A stretch of 7,649 bases of DNA, from assembly GCA_007118445.1 (NCBI GenBank), contig SKRP01000154.1, positions 1 to 7,649 on the forward strand. Direction: 5' to 3'. Under the pieces are notes generated by a model. The model ran no database searches, had not been told where the DNA came from, and saw only the letters and a list, made by a program, of their open reading frames with translations. Positions 1-5,510 of the stretch are shown in pieces (position 1 is the stretch's first letter; the number at the start of each line of letters is the position of its first letter). Origin of the DNA: Natronohydrobacter sp. (GTDB lineage Bacteria > Pseudomonadota > Alphaproteobacteria > Rhodobacterales > Rhodobacteraceae). Made by a program: the position numbers and the translations under genes.

Positions 1-291
1 CGCGACGGCTGGATCGAAGCCCCGCCCCTGCCGGGCGCTTATGTGGTCAATCTGGGCGACATGATCGCGCGCTGGACGAATGACCGCTACCGCTCGACGC
101 TGCATCGGGTCATCAATCATTCCGGTCGGGAGCGCTATTCGATCCCCTATTTCTACTCTGGCAACCCGGATCACGAGGTGCGTTGCCTGCCCACCTGTCT
201 GGCGGAAGGAGAGGTGCCGAAATACCCACCCGTCAAGGTGCAGGACCATCTGCGCGCCATGTATGCCCGAACCTATGCCCCCGCGTCCTGA
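1..291 (+). CDS. 2-oxoglutarate/Fe(II) dioxygenase, isopenicillin N synthase-like (3' part)
   Basis: The reading frame is open from the left edge to TGA at 289-291, giving the last 96 residues; the start lies outside. The fragment carries the C-terminal half of the double-stranded beta-helix core of the IPNS-like 2OG-Fe(II) oxygenases: LGDMIARWTNDRYRSTLHRV contains the distal metal-binding His (His35 of the fragment), and RERYS supplies the Arg-x-Ser pair (Arg45, Ser47) that in this family binds the 2-oxoglutarate carboxylate or an equivalent substrate. The proximal His-x-Asp motif would lie upstream. Enzymes of this family are soluble cytoplasmic oxidases acting on small molecules; the substrate cannot be told from this fragment. 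Its end overlaps the hydrolase start, so the two are probably co-transcribed and translationally coupled. Confidence 0.88.
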   Translation, partial: RDGWIEAPPLPGAYVVNLGDMIARWTNDRYRSTLHRVINHSGRERYSIPYFYSGNPDHEVRCLPTCLAEGEVPKYPPVKVQDHLRAMYARTYAPAS

Positions 292-1063
292 ACGGCTGAT
301 CCTGATCCATGGGGCCTGGGCCGGGCCATGGGTCTGGGAGGCGCTGATCGCAGAGCTGGCCGCGCACGGTGTGCAGGCCGAAGCGCTTGCTCTGCCCGGT
401 GATGGCACCCATCCCGTCGCGCCCGAGGCGGCGCGCGAGGCCGATTATCACGACTGCATTGCGCAGGCCATCGCCGCAGCTCCCGGTCCGGTCGCCCTTG
501 TCGGGCATTCCGGCGGGGGCATGCTGGTGACTGCGGGGGCCGAGGCGTTCCCGGACAAGGTCAGCCACGGCATCTGGATCGCAGGCATGCTGATCCCCGA
601 TGGTCGCAGTTTCGACGATATCCAGACGCAGATCATGGGGCGGCAGGCGCGTTTCGGCATAACGCCCCATGTGGTACAGGCAGCGGATGGGCGGACCAGC
701 ACTGTGCCACCGGATATTGCCGTCAGGTTTTTCTTTCAGGACGCGCCTGAACATGTTGCGCGCGCTGCTGCTGCGCGACTGACCCCGCAGCCTAATGCCG
801 GGCATCGCCTTCGCACCCTGACAGGGCCGCGCCTCAAAGCCCTCCCGAAGCTCTACATCCAGGCGCAAGATGACCGCTCCGTGATTCCTGCGGCTCAGGC
901 GGTGATGAGCCAGTCCATACCGCGTGTCACCATTGAGACCATTGCCTCGGGCCATGTCCCGCAACTGACCCAGCCCGCGCGGCTTGCGCAGATCATCGCT
1001 GATTGGCTGGCATCCTGCTGCGACACTCGCGCCCCCATCACGCCAGACCCATCCGCGTCGTGA
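275..1063 (+). CDS. alpha/beta hydrolase
   Basis: A 262-residue alpha/beta-fold hydrolase, a normal length for a single-domain soluble enzyme of the Abhydrolase_6 type. The N-terminal strand and oxyanion region read LILIHGAWAGPWVWEAL (residues 8-24). The nucleophile elbow is GHSGG with Ser79. The probable acid is Asp199 or Asp200 (QAQDDRSVIP) and the catalytic His is His227 (ASGHVPQL). The small-residue-rich HGAW/W pattern resembles esterases of the plant salicylate/methyl-ester esterase type, but the substrate is unknown. ATG at 275 is chosen because the conserved fold begins almost at once; an in-frame ATG at 263 would add four residues (MPEP). Either start overlaps the end of the preceding dioxygenase gene (17 or 29 bases), so no separate promoter is expected. 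Longer forms starting farther upstream would only read the dioxygenase gene out of frame. Confidence 0.9.
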   Translation: MPPRPERLILIHGAWAGPWVWEALIAELAAHGVQAEALALPGDGTHPVAPEAAREADYHDCIAQAIAAAPGPVALVGHSGGGMLVTAGAEAFPDKVSHGIWIAGMLIPDGRSFDDIQTQIMGRQARFGITPHVVQAADGRTSTVPPDIAVRFFFQDAPEHVARAAAARLTPQPNAGHRLRTLTGPRLKALPKLYIQAQDDRSVIPAAQAVMSQSIPRVTIETIASGHVPQLTQPARLAQIIADWLASCCDTRAPITPDPSAS

Positions 1064-1070
1064 GGGCGAC

Positions 1071-1292
1071 ATGACCGCGCCGACATGTCCCGATGCCACT
1101 GTCACCATTTATGACGGTGCTGGTCTTCAGCTCCTTGATCCTTCGCAGCTGTTGACCCGCAATGGCGCGTTTGCGGTCATGCTCGATGAAGTCCTGACCT
1201 CTGCGCAGCAGATGTGCTCAGTCTGCAGCTTCACTGGCGTGGGGGATGATCGATATACGGGCCTTCTTGCGGATGATCCTGAGCATGGATGA
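1071..1292 (+). CDS. hypothetical short ORF, possibly a truncated gene
   Basis: A 73-codon ORF beginning 7 bases after the hydrolase stop, with a GAGGG ribosome-binding-like sequence just before its ATG and a stop at 1290-1292. I do not recognise the product. The protein has two close cysteines (CSVC) and an acidic C-terminus, with no signal peptide or membrane segment. The spacing fits a third gene of the operon. However, transposase debris on the other strand begins at about this ORF's end, so it may be only the surviving 5' end of a longer gene disrupted by insertion, or a chance ORF. The good start context is the main argument for a real gene. Confidence 0.4.
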   Translation: MTAPTCPDATVTIYDGAGLQLLDPSQLLTRNGAFAVMLDEVLTSAQQMCSVCSFTGVGDDRYTGLLADDPEHG

Positions 1293-1523
1293 TAATCGGT
1301 CGTCTTCATCAGGTCTTGATGCTGCTCAAAAGCTTGCAAACCCGTCCTGCACCAGCACACCCTGCGGCTTCCGACTGCCCGCGAACGGGAATTCCAGATG
1401 CGACTTCTCGATCCGGTGCATCGGCTTCAGATCGGAATCCGATACCGGGCAGGGCCTGTAGAATACGCTACCGAGGCTGTTTCCAGGCAAGATGGCCTGA
1501 CAGCTGACGCTCAGTTTCGCGCC
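1245..1523 (-). pseudogene. IS3-family transposase OrfB remnant, frameshifted
   Basis: Read on the minus strand, about 60 residues from near 1517 to 1340 match the N-terminal part of IS3-family OrfB: KLSVSCQAILPG, then SVFYRPCPVSDSDL, then MHRIEKSHLEFPFAGSR, then VLVQDGF. This mirrors the usual order of KLSVSRQ, YYRP-PVSD-DL, MRRID-LHLE-PFAGSR, L--EGF in that family. The frame then hits a stop. After F108 the family expects about nine residues before LMK; LMK is indeed found 25 bases on but in another frame (near 1297-1305), which fits a small indel. The DDE catalytic core is absent, so this is an inactive relic. The downstream limit near 1245 is approximate and the frameshifted tail is weak. 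Confidence 0.72.
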
Positions 1524-1911
1524 AGGATGCGTTTGCCCGTTCTCTCGTACCGTGGCCCATCGGGCTCGAACCGTGCATGGATAACGACTGCTGGCCAAGG
1601 GTTTTTCGGGTGATGCTGACATGCTCTCGGGAGCGGCCATGCAATAAGGGGCAAGTGCCACTGGTCCGAACGCAGCCCCGGATGGGTCTGGATAGCAGCA
1701 CGGTGGTTGCGCGCCTTGATATACTGCAGGTCCGCGCAGCGAAAGTCCGCTTGCGCCAGAGCAGCGCTATATATGCGAGTGCCCTGCCGAACGGGCGATA
1801 TGCCCGTCATTTGCCATCAACTCGTCCCGCCGGAGCCGTGCCAGGCAGCGCGGGCGCGCCTCTGGCGCGACGCAGTTGCCTTGTTGTCGGGGCATGCTGC
1901 CCCTGTTTCGG

Positions 1912-2052
1912 TCAGGCGGTTTGCGCCGACCGGATTTCCGCCCTGTTCTTCATCAGCGCATAGGCGGTGCGTGCCCCGCCGCTGGCCAGCGCGATCGCAG
2001 CATGCCCGGGTTTCTCGCGGCTCTTGATCTTCCACAGCCAGCCTTCCGCTGC
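1912..2052 (-). pseudogene. probable IS110-family transposase C-terminal remnant
   Basis: On the minus strand one frame reads AAAEGWLWKIKSREKPG followed by HAAIALASGGARTAYALMKN and ends EIRSAQTA at a stop codon (1912-1914). The pattern W-L-x(2)-hydrophobic-x-S/R-R-x-x-x-x-A-x-x-ALA-x(3)-AR-x-x-(W/Y)AL(L/M) is that of the C-terminal end of IS110-type transposases (Tnp_20 region), and the stop falls where the family usually ends. Upstream the frame is interrupted (TGA after FKRRI near 2113) and the rest of the protein is not recognisable. No catalytic residues remain. The assignment rests on a short motif and is tentative. Confidence 0.42.
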
Positions 2053-2136
2053 CGCTCGGAAAACGTGATTCCCGCATCGCCACTTCCCCTTGCCCCGAGG
2101 CGCAATTCGAGATCAAATTCTCCTCTTGAACGGCCC

Positions 2137-2226
2137 GGTTTGTTGGGGCAGGCCAGCCTGGCCGAGTTCATCGACATGCGCCATGCGCTGGTGAAGCTGA
2201 CCGCACTGATCGGCTGGGAATCTGTC
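2137..2226 (+). pseudogene. IS5-type transposase N-terminal remnant
   Basis: On the plus strand the frame reads LGQASLAEFIDMRHALVKL then TALIGWES. This matches the N-terminal signature of IS5-type DDE transposases with the DUF772 helical domain, typically (L)-x-(D/N)-hydrophobic-ID-x-RH-x-LV-x-LA-x-x-IDW. The next expected elements (FE-x-E/F and the G-R-P stretch) are missing: after the tryptophan the frame becomes unrelated sequence. There is no clear start codon with a ribosome binding site. This is a short relic, oriented opposite to the other two transposase pieces, so at least two insertion events are implied. Confidence 0.55.
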
Positions 2227-2320
2227 GCCCTCGTTCAAATCGGGACCAGGAATTTGCGATTGCCGCAACCTTGGTCTGCACTTCATGCACTATGCCTGGG
2301 GTGCCGCCGGGTTGGTGTTG

Positions 2321-3145
2321 TCAGCCGAAAGCCGTGGACAGCATCCGCAGGGCAGTCAGCAGCAGGAAGACCGCGAAGGCGCGCTTGATCCAGACCGGTT
2401 CCAGAGCATGGGCAATGCGCGCGCCAAGCGGCGCACAGCCCACCGATAGTGGCAGGATCAGCGCCACTGCCACCAGATTGACATAGCCCAGCGAGAGCGG
2501 CGGGCGTCCCTCGGCCCCGATACCCGCCACCAGCATGGCCAGGGATGCAGGCGCACCGACCATCAGGCCCAGCGCTGCCGCTGTGCCGACCGCCTTGTGC
2601 ACCGGCACCGAAAACGCCGTCAGCAGCGGGACGCCCAAAGTGCCCGCGCCAATGCCCATCATCGCCGAGACGATCCCGACCCCGCCCGCCATGGCAGGCT
2701 GTGCTCCGCGTGTCACCGGCAGGGCGGGGGCGAGGATGCGGGTTCTGGGCAGGGCGAAATTCCACGCCACCAGAAGCGCGATCATGCCAAACAGCGCCAG
2801 CAGCAACCGCCCGTCGATGAGCCCGGCAATGGCCCCCCCGGTCAGCGCCCCCACAGCCATGAACGGGGACCAGAGCCGAAAGATCCCCATCTCGACCGAG
2901 CCGCGATTGTGATGTGCCCGCGCCGCTGTCAGGGCGGTGATGGCCACAGTGACCAGCGATGTGCCCACCGCGACCTGCATGGCGCGCGCAGCTTCAAACC
3001 CCAACCCGTCCAGAACCCAGAACAGCACCGGCACGATGACAATGCCGCCGCCCACGCCCAGTAGGCCCGAAAGGATGCCTGCAACAGCGCCAGTCGCCAC
3101 CAGACCGATGACCAGCGGGATGATCTCTGCAATGCTCAGATCCAT
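2321..3145 (-). CDS. TauE/SafE (TSUP) family membrane permease
   Basis: A 274-residue, highly hydrophobic protein with about eight membrane segments, the usual size for the TSUP family (PF01925). The family's two internal repeats each start with a glycine-rich motif, seen here as GLLGVGGGIVIVP (residues 27-39) and MMGIGAGTLGVP (162-173). Members sit in the inner membrane and are implicated in movement of sulfite, sulfonates, sulfoacetate, thiosulfate or other small organic anions; the substrate here is unknown. The start at 3145 is preferred over an upstream in-frame ATG at 3220 because AAGAAAGG lies five bases before it and because the hydrophobic core starts at once; the upstream extension is a polar, unconserved stretch that runs through a palindrome. 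About 160 bases and a terminator-like hairpin separate it from tonB, so it is probably its own transcription unit. Confidence 0.9.
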   Translation of the reverse strand: MDLSIAEIIPLVIGLVATGAVAGILSGLLGVGGGIVIVPVLFWVLDGLGFEAARAMQVAVGTSLVTVAITALTAARAHHNRGSVEMGIFRLWSPFMAVGALTGGAIAGLIDGRLLLALFGMIALLVAWNFALPRTRILAPALPVTRGAQPAMAGGVGIVSAMMGIGAGTLGVPLLTAFSVPVHKAVGTAAALGLMVGAPASLAMLVAGIGAEGRPPLSLGYVNLVAVALILPLSVGCAPLGARIAHALEPVWIKRAFAVFLLLTALRMLSTAFG

Positions 3146-3150
3146 GCGTG

Positions 3151-3158
3151 CCTTTCTT
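3151..3158 (-). promoter_or_regulatory. ribosome binding site of the TSUP permease
   Basis: Minus-strand AAGAAAGG, five bases before the ATG at 3145. It is the best Shine-Dalgarno-like sequence near the gene and decides the start codon in favour of 3145 rather than the in-frame ATG at 3220. Confidence 0.65.
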
Positions 3159-3185
3159 GATATCCAGCTTGACGATGCAGCTCTG

Positions 3186-3218
3186 CCTGTGGGTCGGGAC
3201 AGGCGGGTCAACCTGTCC
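3186..3218 (-). promoter_or_regulatory. candidate operator: GGACAGG palindrome with an extra half-site
   Basis: GGACAGG (3197-3203) and CCTGTCC (3212-3218) form a perfect inverted repeat of 7-base arms with an 8-base spacer. A third half-site, CCTGT (3186-3190), pairs in the same way with ACAGG at 3199-3203, also with an 8-base gap. On the minus strand the central spacer contains TTGACC, which resembles a -35 element, but I could not find a convincing -10 at the right distance. There is no T-run after the repeat, so a transcription terminator is unlikely. The location 50-70 bases before the TSUP start suits a binding site for a dimeric regulator. Function is inferred. Confidence 0.45.
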
Positions 3219-3292
3219 ATGCCATGAATCGAGGCGCAAGGTAAGCCAGGACAGAAAATCCGGCGAACAGATCATTTTCCCCTTGCGGCGCG

Positions 3293-3321
3293 AAAAAGCG
3301 GCGCTCAGCGGTAGCTTAGCG
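3293..3321 (-). terminator. possible terminator overlapping the end of tonB
   Basis: On the minus strand CGCTAAGC, loop TACC, GCTGAGCG forms an 8-pair stem with one A-G mismatch, followed after four bases by TTTTT (3293-3297). The tonB stop codon lies inside the 3' arm. The four-base gap before a run of only five T is not ideal. If active it would end the btu-exb-tonB transcript and separate it from the TSUP gene. Confidence 0.38.
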
Positions 3322-4111
3322 GCAGGTTGAAATGATGCGTCCCGGAAATCCCGCCAGGGGCTGCGGGCAGGCGCGCGCCCTGCACAGCACGCAGCGCGGC
3401 CTGATCGAGTGCTGCATGGCCGGAGCCCTGCGCGATGCTGGCGCTGACCAGCTGGCCCTGCGCGCTGACCTGTAGCCGCAGATGTACAGTGCCGCGCGCG
3501 CGGGTCGCCGGTCGGCTCTGGCGGCGCTGGATCGCGGCCCGGATCGCGCCGCCCCATTGCGCCATCTGGCTGGCGCTGGGCGCAGAGCCACTTTGTTGCG
3601 CAGCGCGCCCGCTGCCGCTTTGCGCTTGCGCGCCCTGACCGGCTGCGCGCGCCGTAGGCGGGGCGGCCTGTGGCGATGGGGCTGCCCGTCGGGGTTCGGG
3701 ACGGGGCGGCGGGCGCGGGGTATCGCGCGTTTCGGGCATCGCAAAGAGCTGCGGCGTGTCCGTCATGATCTGCGGGCTGTCCTGCGTCGCGCCGGGGGTG
3801 CGCAGCGCGGTGGCAGAGGGCAGGCCGGGCGCGTCAAACGCGGGAGCGGTGAGGTCAGGAGCGGCCTCGGGCGGGGCAGGGGGCGCGGGGGGCGCATCGG
3901 GCGGCGCGGCCATCTGCACAGGCGCTTCCCAGCGCCGCACAAGCGCTGCGAGTTCGGCATCCGCAGCTGCGACGGGCGCGGCAATCGTCACTGCATCTGA
4001 CCCGCCGGACCCGCCTGACGCCGTGCCATCCGGGACCGTTGCCCCGAACACCGCGAGATGCGCGACCAGCGAGACCGAGGCGAAGCCTGCAAATTCCAGC
4101 CCTGTCCTCAT
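3305..4111 (-). CDS. tonB: TonB-family energy transducer
   Basis: A 268-residue protein laid out as TonB. A single N-terminal membrane segment (about residues 7-26) contains Ser14 and His18 in the Ser-x3-His arrangement that in TonB contacts ExbB/ExbD. A long Pro/Ala-rich periplasmic spacer follows, including APPDAPPAPPAPP and RPPPRPEPRR. A C-terminal domain (about 184-268) reads GTVHLRLQVSAQGQLVSASI, GSGHAALDQAALRAVQ and a final NLPLSYR. The role is to carry energy from the ExbB/ExbD motor to a TonB-dependent outer-membrane receptor, here most likely for corrinoids given the operon. The YP pair often present at the start of the C-terminal domain is replaced by SRP (199-201). The start overlaps the preceding exbD stop by four bases (ATGA). 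It is the last gene of the operon. Confidence 0.88.
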   Translation of the reverse strand: MRTGLEFAGFASVSLVAHLAVFGATVPDGTASGGSGGSDAVTIAAPVAAADAELAALVRRWEAPVQMAAPPDAPPAPPAPPEAAPDLTAPAFDAPGLPSATALRTPGATQDSPQIMTDTPQLFAMPETRDTPRPPPRPEPRRAAPSPQAAPPTARAAGQGAQAQSGSGRAAQQSGSAPSASQMAQWGGAIRAAIQRRQSRPATRARGTVHLRLQVSAQGQLVSASIAQGSGHAALDQAALRAVQGARLPAAPGGISGTHHFNLPLSYR

Positions 4112-4500
4112 GGCCCCCCCGCAATCGCAACCAGCGTGACCTCGCTCACGCCTGCCGCGCCAAAGACCCGCAGCACCCGCGCCAGCTCTGCAGCTGGCAG
4201 CTCTGCATCAGCGCGCAGGGTCACAGCGCCGCTGATGTCACTGATCTGCGCAAGCGCGGCATCGCCGCGCAGCCCGTCCAGATGCAGCACGCCCTCGCGG
4301 TCCAGCCAGACAACCTGCGCGGCCTCGGGCAAGGGGGTGTCGGTTTCGGCCACAGGCGGGGTGATCTCGACCGGATCAGGCGGGGCAATCTGCGCGCTCA
4401 TCAGAAAGAAGATCAGCAGCAGGAACACCACATTGATCATCGGCACCACGCTTTCGCGCGGCGCCTTGCGGGCGGGCAGGGTGATCTCCAGCGCGCTCAT
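4108..4500 (-). CDS. exbD: ExbD-like motor protein with the coupling Asp replaced by Asn
   Basis: A 130-residue ExbD/TolR-family protein: a short cytoplasmic N-terminus, one membrane segment beginning PMINVVFLLLIFF (residues 20-32) and a periplasmic domain. In ExbD the membrane motif is normally P-(L/M)-(I/V)-D-V-x-F-x-LL, and the Asp (Asp25 in E. coli ExbD, Asp23 in TolR) is essential for proton use. Here the codon at 4432-4434 reads AAT, giving Asn23. Everything around it is conserved, and the neighbouring paralogue keeps Asp, so this copy is expected not to protonate but may still fold and pair. The gene overlaps exbD upstream and tonB downstream by four bases each (ATGA), so its product should be made in step with both. 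It could also be a non-functional duplicate, but the frame is intact and well conserved in the membrane segment. Confidence 0.88.
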   Translation of the reverse strand: MSALEITLPARKAPRESVVPMINVVFLLLIFFLMSAQIAPPDPVEITPPVAETDTPLPEAAQVVWLDREGVLHLDGLRGDAALAQISDISGAVTLRADAELPAAELARVLRVFGAAGVSEVTLVAIAGGP

Positions 4501-4880
4501 GGCTCCAGCACCACCAGCCGCGCGATGCCCGCGCCCTGCAGCATGTCCGTGACGCGGGTCAGATCCTGCACGCTTGCCCCTTCACGCGGGCGCAGGATGA
4601 CCAGCGCCAAAGGGTTCGGCATCAGTGCTTCCAGCGCATCTGGCAGGGCGTCGGGCGCGGTTTCAGCCCCGTTCAGCCACAGCCGCGATGTGTCGAATTC
4701 CACCAGTCGCGGCGGCCCGTCATAGCGCGCGCCATCGCTGCCCGCCGGGGCCAGCGTCAGCCCCACATCCTGCCCGAAGCGCGCGGCCAGCATGAAAAAG
4801 ACCAGCAGCAGGAACACCACATCGATCATCGGTGTCAGGCTGGGCCTGCGCGCAGGCCGGGGGGCGGCGAAGCGGAACAT
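4497..4880 (-). CDS. exbD: ExbD motor protein (canonical, Asp present)
   Basis: A 127-residue ExbD/TolR-family protein with an Arg-rich cytoplasmic N-terminus (RPARRPS), a membrane segment starting PMIDVVFLLLVFF (residues 17-29) and a periplasmic domain of about 90 residues ending LVVLEP. Asp20 is the conserved membrane aspartate that carries protons in ExbB/ExbD motors. Length is close to the 130-140 residues usual for the family. Its start shares one base with the exbB stop (TGATG) and its stop overlaps the next exbD by four bases. Together with ExbB it forms the proton-driven inner-membrane complex that powers TonB. Membership in TolQR rather than ExbBD is less likely because a tonB gene closes the operon. 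Confidence 0.92.
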   Translation of the reverse strand: MFRFAAPRPARRPSLTPMIDVVFLLLVFFMLAARFGQDVGLTLAPAGSDGARYDGPPRLVEFDTSRLWLNGAETAPDALPDALEALMPNPLALVILRPREGASVQDLTRVTDMLQGAGIARLVVLEP

Positions 4881-5506
4881 CAGGCGGGCTCTGGCGCAGT
4901 GAAAATGCGCGTGGCGAGGTCTTCGAGATCGACCTGCACCCGGTCGCAGATGCTCTCGAACCAGCTCAGCGCCATCGCCGCCGGGATGGCCACGGCCATG
5001 CCTGCGGCAGTGGTCAGCAGCGCCTGCCAGATACCCCCTGCGAGTGCCGCCGGATCAGCGCGATTGCCAGCGGCCTGCAGCGCCTGAAACGCCTCGATCA
5101 TGCCCAGAACCGTGCCCAGCAGCCCGATCAGCGGCGCAATCGTCGCGATCAGTTCCAGTGCGCGCAGGCCGCGCCGCGCCTCCATCAGTGCCAGCTTGCC
5201 CACGCGCAGGGTTTCCTCGCGCGCAGCAGGGTCGGGCATGACCCCGAGCCGCGTTTCCATCGCGCGCCGGCTGACCCGTGCGCGCAGCCCGTTGCGCGCG
5301 CCCAAGCCCGCAACAGCGTCAGCGCGCGCGCCCTCGCGCCATTGGCGCACGGCGGCCTCGGACGGGCTGCGCGACCATGCGCCCAGCCGCGCCAGATCCC
5401 AGAATTTCCACAGGATCAGCGCGGCGGTCAGCACAGACAGCGCTGCGATCACCCAGAGCGCAGGCCCCCCACGCGTCAGAAATTCTGCCAATGCTGCGCT
5501 GTCCAT
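4880..5506 (-). CDS. exbB: ExbB proton channel subunit (MotA/TolQ/ExbB family)
   Basis: A 208-residue protein with the three membrane segments of the family: about 15-33, about 117-140 (LELIATIAPLIGLLGTVLGM) and about 155-182 (WQALLTTAAGMAVAIPAAMAL). The threonines in GLLGT and LLTTAAG are those that line the pore around ExbD in this family. A cytoplasmic loop of roughly 80 residues lies between the first two segments. Length fits ExbB without the long N-terminal periplasmic extension of some homologues. The start at 5506 follows GGGGGG seven bases upstream; a longer in-frame extension would read into cbiZ and is not conserved in character. The gene begins four bases after the cbiZ stop and ends one base into exbD. 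Confidence 0.92.
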   Translation of the reverse strand: MDSAALAEFLTRGGPALWVIAALSVLTAALILWKFWDLARLGAWSRSPSEAAVRQWREGARADAVAGLGARNGLRARVSRRAMETRLGVMPDPAAREETLRVGKLALMEARRGLRALELIATIAPLIGLLGTVLGMIEAFQALQAAGNRADPAALAGGIWQALLTTAAGMAVAIPAAMALSWFESICDRVQVDLEDLATRIFTAPEPA

Positions 5507-5510
5507 GCGT

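Larger units (their letters stand above)
1293..2320. other. gene-free stretch filled with degenerate transposase fragments
   Basis: Roughly 1 kb without an intact gene between the plus-strand genes on the left and the minus-strand TSUP gene. ORFs here are short, overlap in several frames and show no consistent coding character. Three transposase-like pieces are listed separately (IS3-type, IS110-like, IS5-type), on both strands. The parts between them (about 1530-1910 and 2222-2320) show nothing I can identify. No terminal inverted repeats or target duplications were evident by eye. Local AT-rich patches such as GATATAC and TATATAT stand out from the surrounding GC-rich DNA. Confidence 0.7.

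Noticed and set aside
233..1108. Long minus-strand ORF (291 codons) antisense to the hydrolase
   Set aside because: It is the mirror of a hydrolase with clear catalytic motifs. Its own translation is rich in Arg, Gly and Pro with no recognisable fold, as expected for a shadow frame in GC-rich DNA.
1540..1585. tRNA-like TTCGAGC loop on the minus strand (GGTTCGAGCCC)
   Set aside because: Only three pairs form in the would-be T stem, no acceptor stem or CCA follows at the right distance, and no anticodon arm is found upstream.
2283..2301. TGCA-CTTCA-TGCA inverted repeat after the TSUP gene as a terminator
   Set aside because: The stem has only four pairs and no T-run follows, so termination cannot be supported.
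1577..2388. Several plus-strand ORFs of 100-170 codons in the gene-free stretch
   Set aside because: They overlap one another and the transposase relics in different frames and lack ribosome binding sites. Apart from the short IS5-type segment, none shows a recognisable motif.
3285..3304. GCGGCGC repeated twice around GAAAAA
   Set aside because: The two copies are direct, not inverted, so they do not form a hairpin. GCGGCGC is common in such GC-rich DNA, and no further copies at regular spacing were seen.
4039..4725. Plus-strand ORF of 228 codons
   Set aside because: Antisense shadow of the tonB start and both exbD genes; His/Arg/Gln-rich with no domain-like pattern.
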